A stretch of 64,000 nucleotides of DNA from positions 269,028 to 333,027 of the forward strand of contig JAEUVA010000011.1 of the NCBI GenBank assembly GCA_016787045.1, given 5' to 3'. Below the pieces are notes generated by a model. It worked only from the letters and a program-made list of their open reading frames with translations, had not been told where the DNA came from and did not search any database. Origin of the DNA: Chitinophagales bacterium. GTDB lineage: Bacteria; Bacteroidota; Bacteroidia; Chitinophagales; LD1. Of the stretch, positions 24,801 to 33,337 are shown in pieces. Each line of letters begins with the position of its first letter. The first letter of the stretch is position 1. The position numbers and the translations under genes were made by a program.

Positions 24801-27220
24801 ATCATGGGTCCAATCAAAGAATCGTTTGTGCCATCAAAATAAATAGCCGGTAAGTAGTTGAGCTGTGGCACAGAATTTACAAATGCAGGTTGTGCTGCAG
24901 TGTTGTTCTGCAGCGCATGATAGTTGTTGCCGCTAAAATCTTGTACACTGCTTACAAAACCACCGAGGGTACTCACTCCTTGATTGGCTTTTAACCATAA
25001 CTGAAGTCCTGTGAAGTTAGCAGGCGAAACAATCCGAAACGAAAACACCGGAGTATTTACCGAATCGTTGCACAATCCGTAAGCCCGCACAAAGTAGAAG
25101 TAAGCGTTGGTAGATGTTAGTGTAGTGGTATAGCTTGTACCGGTAATATTGGAATAAACGTTTGGAGAACTCATGGTGCTATCTGCCGATACAAAAATGC
25201 TATACTTAACAGCACCGGCAGATGCACTCCAGTTAAACGTAACACTGTTGCTGGTAACTATAGCGTTGTTTACGGGCAAAATATTGCTAAACGGCTGTGC
25301 AGAAGAAGATGAGCTAATAACGTTAACAATAGAGCTTGTTGTGTCTGTACAGCCGTTAGATGAAGTAACTACAAGTGCAGTGTTTTTGATACCCGATGAT
25401 GTATAGATATGCGTAGGTTGAGCCAACCCAGAGGTGGCGCCATCGCCAAAATTCCAAGCCCAGGCCACAATAGAATCGGGAGGTGTAGCTGTGCTATACT
25501 GAAACAATAATCGCGGAGAATTTACACAAGCCGAGTCAGCAAAAAGTACAGCTGTGGGGATGGTTTTTACGCGCACATTTTTTTGCAGTAATTTGCTGCA
25601 CCCGCTGCTGGTTTCGGCATATACCGTTACCGTATAATTGCCCGTAGCCGGATACACATACGTAGGATTGAGGAGCGAAGAAGTTGCTCCATTTCCAAAG
25701 TTCCAAAGTACCGAGGCAATGGATGATGTATCTGTACTGGTAATAATTGCGTTGTGTTGATACACCTTGCCCAGGCAAAACGTATCACCATTAAATTGTA
25801 TGGATGGAGCTATGCCTGAGATGCTAACTAACACAGTATCGCGACCAACACAACCCAGTGGGTTAGTAACTACCACATTTACATTTCCGGGAGAGTTAAC
25901 TGTGGTTAATGGAGTGTTTTCTCCGGTGCTCCAGCTAAAGCTAAGCCCGTTCCAAAGGGCAGGTGTATTTAACCCTAACAAATTGCCGGCACAAAAGGAG
26001 GTGTCGTTTCCCAAAGAAACCTGATAGGCAAAAGAGTCTATGGCAATTGATTTTGCTGCACTCGTTTTTGTGCAGCCACTGCTATCGGCAGCGGTAAAAA
26101 AATAACTGCCCGCTGATGAGGCGGTGTAACTACCGGAAGTGGAATTGTCTTGCCAGCTAAAGGTGTATGTCCCCGAGGGTACAACAGGCACTAACTCAAC
26201 AGTTTGATCGGCACAAACCGTAGTATCCGCAATGTTTAGCGAAACGGTTGGAAAGCTGATGGTGATGGTATCGCTACTGGTGCGACCAAAAACATCGGTT
26301 GCAGTAATTCTATAAGTGCCCGATGTGCTGACGTTGATAGACGATGTGGTGGCACCCGTGCTCCAGTTGTAATTGGTGTAGCCGCATCCTGCGCTAAGTG
26401 TTTTACAAAAGCTATATGGTTCGTTGAGTATAGCCGGGCCAATGTTTACCGGAGGGGCGTATTTATTATACAAATAATTAAGTATTTGTGTGCGCTCTGC
26501 ATCGCTAAGTGCTCGCGAATACACAATTACTTCCGCAATATCGCCTTTAAACAAGCCGCTGCTTGCACCTGTTGATTTACCAATGATGTAAGCGGCATTA
26601 GTAAATGGAGCAATGGCAGACGCATTGGTGCTGGCCGCGCCAGAAGTAGCACTATTGATATAGTTGCGCACATCTACTCCGGTGTTTTTTACCACCCCGT
26701 GCACTCTGAAACTGTATCCTGCAGATGGAGCAGATGCGCTGGCTCCGCTAGCATAAGCACCATTATTGGCCAATCCAAATGTTTGGTTGAGCAATCGCCT
26801 GTTTACCCAAAACCCATTACTAAAACTATTTATACTAAACAGTCCCGCGTACACACCGGTTTGGGGTTGTGCATCGCCACGAGCCACTATAAATACGGTA
26901 ACTGAAGAGCTGTCTAACTGCGGAATAACCACCCCGTTCAAAAAATCGTCTGTGCCGTCAAAATAAATGCTGGGTTTGCCATTGAGTAAACAGTTGGAGG
27001 TGGTAAATGCGGGTCGCTCTGTGGCATTGGTTTGTGAGCAATGCAAGTTATTGCCGCTAATGTCGTTCCAGTTAGTTACCGTGGGGCCGCTGAGTGTAAT
27101 GCCGGTATCGGCACTTAGCCAGAGTTTTAAATCTGCAATAGAGGTTGGTTGCTGTGCGCTTGCATTAAATGAAGAAATGAACAAAAAAAGAAAAACAAGT
27201 AGAGGTAAATGTCTTTTCAT
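21854..27220 (-). CDS. Giant secreted adhesin-like protein: two LamG-like modules, many PKD domains, T9SS tail
   Basis: The 1788-residue protein opens with a signal peptide (MKRHLPLLVFLFLFISSFNASAQQ). Residues about 28-255 and 735-965 are two copies of one LamG-like module. Each runs from a LWL start through IYFDGT, NGFW, RRLLNQT and FKG.IAEV.VYSRALSD to KYAPPV. Each is followed by a copy of the same Ig-like segment (WS.GATTSSINV and DVFGR). Between and after them come about ten PKD-type repeats with WNFGDG or WAFGD cores, such as FWDFGDGSTSATATPTHIY. A CARDB-like domain (LDLSIDNVTTTTVPLTN) precedes the type A T9SS tail (LPNPADAECTLGI, ISIADMHG, MNAGMYVVTVRY). It should be exported by T9SS and lie on the cell surface. 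It sits between glycan operons, 73 bases after the 2OG oxygenase gene on the same strand. Confidence 0.9.
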   Translation of the reverse strand: MKRHLPLLVFLFLFISSFNASAQQPTSIADLKLWLSADTGITLSGPTVTNWNDISGNNLHCSQTNATERPAFTTSNCLLNGKPSIYFDGTDDFLNGVVIPQLDSSSVTVFIVARGDAQPQTGVYAGLFSINSFSNGFWVNRRLLNQTFGLANNGAYASGASASAPSAGYSFRVHGVVKNTGVDVRNYINSATSGAASTNASAIAPFTNAAYIIGKSTGASSGLFKGDIAEVIVYSRALSDAERTQILNYLYNKYAPPVNIGPAILNEPYSFCKTLSAGCGYTNYNWSTGATTSSINVSTSGTYRITATDVFGRTSSDTITISFPTVSLNIADTTVCADQTVELVPVVPSGTYTFSWQDNSTSGSYTASSAGSYFFTAADSSGCTKTSAAKSIAIDSFAYQVSLGNDTSFCAGNLLGLNTPALWNGLSFSWSTGENTPLTTVNSPGNVNVVVTNPLGCVGRDTVLVSISGIAPSIQFNGDTFCLGKVYQHNAIITSTDTSSIASVLWNFGNGATSSLLNPTYVYPATGNYTVTVYAETSSGCSKLLQKNVRVKTIPTAVLFADSACVNSPRLLFQYSTATPPDSIVAWAWNFGDGATSGLAQPTHIYTSSGIKNTALVVTSSNGCTDTTSSIVNVISSSSSAQPFSNILPVNNAIVTSNSVTFNWSASAGAVKYSIFVSADSTMSSPNVYSNITGTSYTTTLTSTNAYFYFVRAYGLCNDSVNTPVFSFRIVSPANFTGLQLWLKANQGVSTLGGFVSSVQDFSGNNYHALQNNTAAQPAFVNSVPQLNYLPAIYFDGTNDSLIGPMIAGLSDSSLTVMILAKGDTQPQTGLLAGLFAINRSDNGFWLCRRLLNQTIGTQTNNTFVSGASSSAPSAGFPFRINEVLKRKNVDLRNYINGTPSAQANTTSAVTSSFTNAPYQIGKSPTSSGTAFKGSIAEVLVYSRALSDTERTQVMNYFYTKYAPPVELGSNITQTYSLCPVKLDASDRFLNYQWSNGATTSSINVQQSGVYKVTTTDVFGRISTDSVVVTFAQPKLSLTDTTVCFGNTATVSVQTIAPSVLYNYLWTDLTTASSATFNTSGQYACLVTDTNGCSFTTNAFNLVIDEFPIKTTLLPDDTALCTGNTISIKTTGLQYPVLTNIWSNGTNGVQTAITTSGYYKVTATDLVGCINRDSVNVYVKGIAPAINFSATQVCIGDTTRFFDSTQIVAPDNFKSWHWAFGDFTTGNVKNPLKKYPIPGVYAVTLTVVSDSGCQNSATKSVIVSAPPVANFTLPNVVCAGTSGKLTDVSIALFGDTVAQWTWYIGSDVLSGKSPVYVFPQQGLIPVTLVASTNAGCADTVTQSIEVFSALVADFVVANTCAGASTMFTDVSTSLSIVDRLWNFGDQSPPNSLAAAEHAYATAGTYSVSLTVENAIGCKNSVTKPITIAPKPDANFGPLVTCIGQPYQPIDSSYATTDSLVGYFWNINGSSYSQNAPAHLFSEVGNYPASLKVVSSSGCADSVSKIISVKPLPEANFGYSPLYGSAPLSISFINNSILATSYFWDFGDGSTSATATPTHIYLQNDTHTVYLVATSVFGCTDTAYKTLIVAPTDLDLSIDNVTTTTVPLTNGTQLVYVTATISNIGTRVVTSAQLYATLGSKGQLMETWTGALYSSDITDYVFNASFVMSEVQANTYVCVEAKNVNNGETELRTDNNRQCNSLTASIQIIGPLPNPADAECTLGIVLPKAGTVQISIADMHGHWLEKNTVLDLPQGRTDYSIASANMNAGMYVVTVRYNDEVVAKKFVVR

Positions 27221-27293
27221 GCAACCATGCTTTACAGTACATACAATTAGCGATTAAATTTAAGAGAAAGACGGTAAAAGTACAGAAGCGTTG

Positions 27294-28082
27294 CTAATTG
27301 CCGAAGCGTTTTTGTATCCGTTCTATCAGGGCTCTAATGCTGTTTTGTATTTTGTGCATAGCACCATTTACACCGCGTGTGTTCACAAAAACAGTATTGT
27401 GTTCATGCGCTTTTTCGCTTTCAGGCCGCTCTTTGGTGTAATAATAAACAGCAATAGATTTTCGGCTAATGTTATCTGGTGTATTAAGTGGCTCCGGATG
27501 CCCGTGGTAGGAGTGTTCATTGGTTTCAAAAATCACACACTCGTTAAACAAAGGGGCATATTTTGCCACCATCTTTTTTTCGGTAGCCGTAATTTTCCAA
27601 AATTCCACATCGCCTTTGTATTCGGGTAGCCAGTTTTTGTTCATGTACACCAGTACGTTTAGTCTTCTGTGATGCTTTGTAACCGGATGGATGTTGTAAT
27701 CTACATGTACATTAAGCTGTGCGCCTTTTACCGATTGATGCAGCCCAGCGCCAAACAGGTTTTCATCGGCTATCAGGTCGTTTATGCCGGTTAGTTTTCC
27801 CAGCCAGTTTCTAAAATCACTGCTGTTCAACTCATTAAAAGTTTGTTGAAGTAAACTGTCTTTTTCAAACTTGTTGAGCGTGTATTTATTTACCTGATTA
27901 ATGTAGGTGGTGTTATCCCAATTGGCCGTTTCGATGGCGGGTATCGCGGCATGTATCTTTTCTGCAGCGTCTGGCAAAAAGAAATGAGGGATGTGTACAA
28001 ACCTGAAGGGCTCCTGATGGGCAAATTTTGATTGCAACTCAGGCAGCCGGTGGTTCAAGCCGTGGAGGTCAATTAGGTTCAT
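27294..28082 (-). CDS. 2-oxoglutarate/Fe(II)-dependent oxygenase, prolyl-4-hydroxylase-like
   Basis: The 262-residue cytoplasmic protein has the double-stranded beta-helix features of a P4H-type oxygenase. The iron-binding HxD is HVDYNIHP, after GAQLNV. The strand RRLNVLVYMNKNW follows, the distal histidine is probably in SYHGHPEPL, and the 2-oxoglutarate-binding basic residue is in SRKSIAVYYYT. Members hydroxylate proline or other residues, or small molecules. Its ATG overlaps the stop of a glycosyltransferase gene, which in turn overlaps asnB. It is therefore part of a glycan operon and may act on a sugar, a lipid or an amide substituent. The substrate is unknown. Confidence 0.85.
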   Translation of the reverse strand: MNLIDLHGLNHRLPELQSKFAHQEPFRFVHIPHFFLPDAAEKIHAAIPAIETANWDNTTYINQVNKYTLNKFEKDSLLQQTFNELNSSDFRNWLGKLTGINDLIADENLFGAGLHQSVKGAQLNVHVDYNIHPVTKHHRRLNVLVYMNKNWLPEYKGDVEFWKITATEKKMVAKYAPLFNECVIFETNEHSYHGHPEPLNTPDNISRKSIAVYYYTKERPESEKAHEHNTVFVNTRGVNGAMHKIQNSIRALIERIQKRFGN

Positions 28083-29317
28083 GGCCTATGGGTTTTGTTT
28101 TGTAAAACAAAACGATACACTGTATCATAGGTTTTTATACCGTTTTCAAGGCCATATACTTCACGAGCACATTGGCTGATCTGCGGTTGGTTATAGGTGG
28201 TGTTTAGTACCGTTTCTATGGCTGTACGATAGGATTGCGCTGCAAAGTCGCTGATAACTACACCAGACTTAGTGTGGCGAATAATATCGCCCACATCGCC
28301 TACAAAGTCGTTGGCTACCAGAGGTATGCCCATGCTCATTAGCTCCCCGTGTTTAGTAGGCGATGAGGCCTTTTTTGAAAAAACGGGCTTGATAAAAAAA
28401 ACAGATAGCTGACATACCGATAAGTAAGTGGGCAAATCTTTACGCGAAGACTCTTTCACTATGAGTTTATCGCGTACAATACCCTTTGATTCGGATAAGC
28501 GATAGATGTGTTCCGGTTCATCAGCTGTAAGGATTAAAAACAATGCATCGCTCTTATAGGTCACCAATACATTAAAAAAATCAAACATTTCATTGGGCAT
28601 ATACCAGGTGCCCATAGAACCCACATAACACAGCACAAAATCGCTTTTCAGCTCATTTTTAAGTTGTGTTGCTTTGTGGGCATCCACATTTTTTTGACTG
28701 AAATGATTTACATCTGCACAGCACGGAATTACTTCAATAGGTAGTGGTTGGCCTTTGAGTTGGCTCCAACTTTGAATTTCTTTTTTACCGGCATGGGTCA
28801 GCGAGATGGTACAGTCGGCCTCTTGCAAAAACGATTGCTCTGCATTTTTAAAAAAACGATAGACCAGTTTATATACCGGATTTTTTAGATTCCAGATTTT
28901 GCCATCTACCCGCTCATCGGCATAAAAACCGCGCATATCAAAAAGAAAACCAATACCAAAAATTCTTTTCAGATATCGCCCCACCAATGCACTGATGTAG
29001 CTGCGGCAATGCACCAGATGAAAGTTTTTTTGACGATGAAGTTTCTGGGCAAGTTTTTTCATTCTCCACAAATCGTAGATTGTAGAAAGTACGGGTGGGT
29101 GTTTGGTGTAAGGCAGCGGATGCCAGTCAATGTTTGCTTGTTGTAATGTTTTGTGTATGCCCGGTTTGTTTTTTGAAACGCGCTCCGGTTTCTCAAAACT
29201 GATTAGGGTTATTTTATATCCAAGCTTACTTAGCCCCTCTAAGTACGGAATCACTTGACTTTGGCCCAGTGGGTCGGTCATGCCATCGTATGAAATGTAT
29301 AATACTTCGGCACTCAT
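28079..29317 (-). CDS. Glycosyltransferase, GT4-like
   Basis: The protein is 412 residues long from the ATG at 29317, which overlaps the asnB stop in ATGA. A longer frame to 29365 lies inside asnB and is less likely. The N-terminus VLYISYDGMTDPLGQSQVIPYL is a form often seen in polysaccharide loci. Other marks are RGFYADERVDGKIW, FVLCYVGSMGTWYMPNEM in the donor half, and a C-terminal KHGELMSMGIPLVANDF in place of the classical EPFG motif. The donor and acceptor are not known. It is followed with a four-base overlap by the 2OG oxygenase gene. Confidence 0.85.
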   Translation of the reverse strand: MSAEVLYISYDGMTDPLGQSQVIPYLEGLSKLGYKITLISFEKPERVSKNKPGIHKTLQQANIDWHPLPYTKHPPVLSTIYDLWRMKKLAQKLHRQKNFHLVHCRSYISALVGRYLKRIFGIGFLFDMRGFYADERVDGKIWNLKNPVYKLVYRFFKNAEQSFLQEADCTISLTHAGKKEIQSWSQLKGQPLPIEVIPCCADVNHFSQKNVDAHKATQLKNELKSDFVLCYVGSMGTWYMPNEMFDFFNVLVTYKSDALFLILTADEPEHIYRLSESKGIVRDKLIVKESSRKDLPTYLSVCQLSVFFIKPVFSKKASSPTKHGELMSMGIPLVANDFVGDVGDIIRHTKSGVVISDFAAQSYRTAIETVLNTTYNQPQISQCAREVYGLENGIKTYDTVYRFVLQNKTHRP

Positions 29318-31170
29318 GTCGTGCTCTGTTTGCTTAACCAACGATGTAAAATTACAAGCGCCCAAACTCGGTTGTATAGATAATCTTCTCCGGCTTCAAA
29401 TCGTTTAAGCAAGGTTTGCACATACGGCCAGTGAACTACCGCACAACCGCTTACGGTTTCTTGGTTTAAGTATTGAGTAATCAAAAATCGCAAATCGGTT
29501 TTGAGCCATTTGGCCAAAGGGATAGAGAAACCCCACTTAGGGCGGTCGAAAATTTGACGGGGCACATAATCATACAACACCTCTTTGAGCAAATATTTGC
29601 TGATACCGTTTTGCACTTTGAGTTGTTCAGAGAGGTTGAGCGCAAATTCTACTATGCGATAATCTAAAAAAGGAGTGCGTGCCTCCAACGAGTACTGCAT
29701 GGAGGCAATGTCTACTTTTACCAGCAAATCATCTTTCAGGTAATAGCGAATATCATACAGTGCTTGTTGCTCTGCAGCAGATAAATTTCGTGATAAACCG
29801 TTTTGCGTTTCATCAAATTGCAGTTGTTGAGCAGATGAATTTATGAGTAGATGACTTAACTCTTGCTCGCTAAAAAAATATTGCTCCTGCGAAAATATAT
29901 GACTTTTTATTTTACTTGATGACGAATAGTTAAAAACCTGTGCTGCCCGCTTGGCGCGATTATCGCCCATAGATAAGGCCATAGCCATGGGTTTGTGCAA
30001 TAGTTTCACCATTGGGTGCTGCATGCGTTTGGCCCATTGGTACATGCCGTAACCCATAAAAAGTTCATCGCCACCATCGCCACTCAGCACCATAGTTACC
30101 TGCTGGCGGGCCAGCTTTGAGACCAACATGGTGGGTATGCCGCTGCTATCGGCATACGGCTCATCGTACGCGCAGAGCATTTGTTCTACTAAGTTTAGCG
30201 CATCGGTTTCGGTAACGGTAAACTCGTGGTGTTCGGTTTTTAGGTGTTTGGCTACAGCGCTTGCAAATTCACTTTCATTATGCTTGGCCTCTTTAAAACC
30301 AATAGAAAAAGTTCTTACCGGTGTGTCTGCGTTTTTTTGCGCAATGGCAGTAACCACGCTACTGTCTATTCCGCCACTTAAAAAGGTGCCAAAGGGTACA
30401 TCGCTAATCATACGCAAGCGTACAGAATCGTTGAGCAGTTCGTTGAGTTGACGTTTTGCATTCGTAAAATCATTTACGGTGTTGGTCTCTATTTTTGCCT
30501 CGGGCTTCCAGTAAGATTCAATTTTCAATTCACCGTTCTTTAATGTACCATAACTCCCCGATGGGAATTTTTTGAGTTGATTGTATATGGTATGTGGCCC
30601 GGGTATATAGCCCGCATTCAAAAAAGTGTAAGCGCTGTTTTTGTTGATAGTCAGGTTCTGTTTTACCAGACCGCATTGCAACAGCGATTTTATTTCAGAC
30701 CCAAAACAAAAATTACCCTTCTCAAAAAAGTAATAAAGCGGCTTTACGCCCAAGCGGTCGCGAAAAAAGTGCAGTTCGTTTTGTTGCGCATCGTAAATCA
30801 CAATGGCAAACATGCCATTGAAGTAATGCACGCAATCTTTACCTTTAATTACAAACGTTTCTAATATAATTTCTGTATCACTGCTTGTACGCGGTTGTAT
30901 GTTTAGCTCTTTGGCAATTTGCTGATAGTTGTACACCTCTCCGTTAAACACCATCCAATATCTGCCGCAGTGCGACTGCATGGGTTGATTGGCCGCAGCG
31001 CTCAGGTCTATTATGCTCAACCTGCGGTGACCTAGGCCAACAGTTTGTGAAGCGCTAAAATAAAAACCATCGGCATCGGGCCCACGGTGTGCCATGGCAG
31101 TATTCATCAGCCGCAAGTCTTGCGCTGTTATCTGTTGAGTGGGAGAAAAATATCCGCTAATTCCGCACAT
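29314..31170 (-). CDS. asnB: Asparagine synthase (glutamine-hydrolysing), AsnB family
   Basis: The 618-residue protein has a class II glutaminase domain with nucleophile Cys2 (MCGISGYF), the signatures MAHRGPDADG and LGHRRLSIIDLS, and FNGEVYNY. The synthetase domain has the ATP loop SGGIDSS at residues 265-271 and SGDGGDELFMGYG. AsnB enzymes amidate aspartate; homologues in glycan loci instead amidate sugar carboxylates or build other amides. As first gene of an operon with a glycosyltransferase and an oxygenase, a role in modifying a uronic acid or amino sugar is plausible. The window also holds WlbA, which acts on a uronic-acid sugar. Ordinary asparagine synthesis cannot be excluded. Confidence 0.92.
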   Translation of the reverse strand: MCGISGYFSPTQQITAQDLRLMNTAMAHRGPDADGFYFSASQTVGLGHRRLSIIDLSAAANQPMQSHCGRYWMVFNGEVYNYQQIAKELNIQPRTSSDTEIILETFVIKGKDCVHYFNGMFAIVIYDAQQNELHFFRDRLGVKPLYYFFEKGNFCFGSEIKSLLQCGLVKQNLTINKNSAYTFLNAGYIPGPHTIYNQLKKFPSGSYGTLKNGELKIESYWKPEAKIETNTVNDFTNAKRQLNELLNDSVRLRMISDVPFGTFLSGGIDSSVVTAIAQKNADTPVRTFSIGFKEAKHNESEFASAVAKHLKTEHHEFTVTETDALNLVEQMLCAYDEPYADSSGIPTMLVSKLARQQVTMVLSGDGGDELFMGYGMYQWAKRMQHPMVKLLHKPMAMALSMGDNRAKRAAQVFNYSSSSKIKSHIFSQEQYFFSEQELSHLLINSSAQQLQFDETQNGLSRNLSAAEQQALYDIRYYLKDDLLVKVDIASMQYSLEARTPFLDYRIVEFALNLSEQLKVQNGISKYLLKEVLYDYVPRQIFDRPKWGFSIPLAKWLKTDLRFLITQYLNQETVSGCAVVHWPYVQTLLKRFEAGEDYLYNRVWALVILHRWLSKQSTT

Positions 31171-31196
31171 GGTTGCTCTACAAAAAATGGTGCGGC

Positions 31197-31204
31197 CAAA
31201 TGTA
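31197..31204 (-). promoter_or_regulatory. Candidate -7 element of the asnB operon
   Basis: On the minus strand the bases are TACATTTG, a full match to TAnnTTTG, 26 bases before the asnB ATG. The divergent kinase gene starts at 31271, so this 100-base gap holds promoters in both directions. Confidence 0.42.
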
Positions 31205-31270
31205 TGTAACCCAACCGGAAGAAAAATATATTTTAGTCAGCATCGCAGAATATTTTGCACGCAACTACTA

Positions 31271-32638
31271 ATGGACACTAACGCTCGCTTTTTGCTCTTT
31301 GTCTTTTTTGAAGGTGTCCTTTGCTTTCAGATGATGTACATTGCCCTGCAATGGCTTTTTGTAAACAGCAGAAAAGAGTACCCGTATTATCTGGCGTATA
31401 TTTTTTGTATGGCACTGTACACGGTCATTGTACAGGAACAAGAACTTGGATTTGAGCTGCTTCACCGCATAGACACCAATGCCATTCAGCATTTTGATCG
31501 AGCCATTCCTTTGTTTGCCTATTTCTTGTATTACCGCTTTGCCCGCTACTTTGCCGATATAGAAACGCTCATTCCCCGGCTAAATAAGATTATCATCCGA
31601 ATGGAATGGTTGGTGCTGGGCTACGTTTGCTTTGAACTATGTTGGGCATTTGCCGGAGGCGATAGGAAAATCAGCGAATATGTGTTTTGGTTAATTTCTG
31701 CGGTGTTGTTTGTGTCTGCAGTGGTGTTTGGCGGTTGGTTATATTCAAAAAGAAACACTATTGTCAATATCCTGATTTTTGGTGCAGTGATAGTGAATGT
31801 AGGTTCGTTGGCCACGGTGTTGATGATATACACTTCTCAAACAGGGTTGTACGATTGGCCGGAACCTTTACTACCCCTATATCTGGGCATTGTGGTTGAG
31901 TTGTTGGCGTTTACCACCGGCCTTGCCTACAAGTCAAAACGGATTGAGCAGGAAAAAGAAATTTATCAAAAGCAATTGTTGGCAGAAACGGAGAAAAACC
32001 TTGCCCTCAGTCACAAAATATCGGCCATGCGGCATGATATTGCCCAAGAATTTCATAACGATCTTTCGGCCTCAATAAGTGGTGTAGCCATATACTTGTC
32101 TATGCTAAAAAAGGCGCTTATCAACGAACCGGATCGTGCACAACCCTTGTTAGAAAAGGCCAACGAAACATTGTTTCGCATTAGTGCTAATGTGGCAGAT
32201 ATCATCTGGGCGTTGAATCCCGGTACCCAAAGCATTGGCCATGTGATAGAGCGGTGTAAAAAAATGCATACCGAAGAGTTAGAGCCCGCAGGCATACAGC
32301 TAATTATAGCGGCAGATGGCGCTATACATAGCGAAAAACTGAGCATAGCAGGAGTGCGAAACATGTACCTTGTGCTGCGGTATTTTATGGCTGATGTGAC
32401 TAAAATGGGCTCTGCCAAAAAGATTGAAGTGATGCTACGTCATAAAGAACAGACGGTGAACATAGAGGCACTTGCACAACTGGGAGATACACCTGATAGT
32501 ACACCGCCATTGATTAATGAAAACAAGATAAACACTTGCATAGCAGCAATGGGTGGTACACTAGTGCTTTTGACCGAAAAAGGCAAGGCAGGGATTACCG
32601 TATCTATTCCCCTCACTAACATTAGGGATTTTGAATAG
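31271..32638 (+). CDS. Seven-TM sensor histidine kinase homologue with a degenerate catalytic domain
   Basis: From the ATG at 31271 the protein has 455 residues; a GTG frame from 31139 overlaps asnB and is less likely. Seven hydrophobic segments fill residues 5-220, as in 7TMR-DISM receptors. A coiled coil and a HisKA_3-like helix follow (IAQEFHNDLSASISGVAIYL), with the phospho-acceptor-like His262. The residue after this histidine, normally Asp or Glu, is Asn263. The C-terminal part keeps the outline of an ATPase domain (AAMGGTLVLLTEKGKAGITVSI) but lacks the N-box asparagine and the DxGxG motif that are clear in the second kinase of this cassette. It is therefore likely unable to bind ATP normally. 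It precedes a response regulator and a complete kinase. Confidence 0.8.
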   Translation: MDTNARFLLFVFFEGVLCFQMMYIALQWLFVNSRKEYPYYLAYIFCMALYTVIVQEQELGFELLHRIDTNAIQHFDRAIPLFAYFLYYRFARYFADIETLIPRLNKIIIRMEWLVLGYVCFELCWAFAGGDRKISEYVFWLISAVLFVSAVVFGGWLYSKRNTIVNILIFGAVIVNVGSLATVLMIYTSQTGLYDWPEPLLPLYLGIVVELLAFTTGLAYKSKRIEQEKEIYQKQLLAETEKNLALSHKISAMRHDIAQEFHNDLSASISGVAIYLSMLKKALINEPDRAQPLLEKANETLFRISANVADIIWALNPGTQSIGHVIERCKKMHTEELEPAGIQLIIAADGAIHSEKLSIAGVRNMYLVLRYFMADVTKMGSAKKIEVMLRHKEQTVNIEALAQLGDTPDSTPPLINENKINTCIAAMGGTLVLLTEKGKAGITVSIPLTNIRDFE

Positions 32639-32675
32639 CCGATTACGTGAGTTTATTGCACCAGATAATAGAAAC

Positions 32676-33317
32676 ATGAAGAGTAAGGTACTTATTTACG
32701 ATGATAATGCTGACCGCAGAGAGAGTTTAGCGCTTTTGCTGGGCTCGTACAGCCAGTTTGAAGTGGCCGGCTGCTACAACGATTGCTCCAAAGTAATTCA
32801 AGAAGTAGAAACCCATCAGCCACATGTGGTGTTAATGGATATTCAAATGCCGGTGGTAGATGGCCTAAAGGGGCTTAAACTTATCAAGCAGCAATTTCCG
32901 GAGGTAAAAATTATTATGCAAACCGTGTATGATGATGATGACAAAGTGTTTGAATCACTGCAATACGGGGCATCCGGTTATTTGCTCAAACACGCCTCCT
33001 CCGAAAAAATTATTGAAGCCATTGCCGATGTGCTGCAAGGCGGCTCAGCTATGACACCCAGTATAGCCGCCAAAGTGCTCACCTATTTTCACCAAAAAGC
33101 GCCCAAACCACATAGCGATTATGCGCTTACCGAAAAAGAAAAAGAAATATTAAATCATTTGGTGTCGGGGTTGAGTTACAAAATGATTGCAGACCGCAGT
33201 AATGTGAGCTACCATACGGTAAACACACATATTAAAAAAATATATGAAAAGTTGGAGGTTCACTCAGCAAGCGAAGCTGTGGCAAAGGCCATTCACGAAA
33301 ACCTTGTAAAACCATAG
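32676..33317 (+). CDS. NarL/LuxR-family response regulator
   Basis: The 213-residue protein has a receiver domain (VLIYDDNADRRESLALLL with acidic Asp9/Asp10, phospho-acceptor Asp55 in VVLMDIQMPVVDG, Thr in MQTVYDD, Lys in YLLKHAS). A LuxR-type helix-turn-helix follows (LTEKEKEILNHLVSGLSYKMIA and YHTVNTHIKKIYEKL). Such regulators bind promoters as dimers after phosphorylation by HisKA_3 kinases. The start is the ATG at 32676; a TTG frame from 32631 overlaps the kinase gene. It lies between two kinase genes, 37 bases after the first and 20 bases before the second. The targets are unknown; the flanking glycan operons are obvious candidates. Confidence 0.93.
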   Translation: MKSKVLIYDDNADRRESLALLLGSYSQFEVAGCYNDCSKVIQEVETHQPHVVLMDIQMPVVDGLKGLKLIKQQFPEVKIIMQTVYDDDDKVFESLQYGASGYLLKHASSEKIIEAIADVLQGGSAMTPSIAAKVLTYFHQKAPKPHSDYALTEKEKEILNHLVSGLSYKMIADRSNVSYHTVNTHIKKIYEKLEVHSASEAVAKAIHENLVKP

Positions 33318-33337
33318 CCGGTTTTCTATATTTAAGA

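Noticed and set aside
22787..27257. Many short plus-strand frames opposite the giant PKD protein
   Set aside because: They have no domains or start contexts and follow the repeat pattern of the coding strand.
31139..31270. Upstream extension of the first histidine kinase from a GTG
   Set aside because: It overlaps the divergent asnB start, adds non-membrane residues before the first membrane segment, and the ATG at 31271 fits better.
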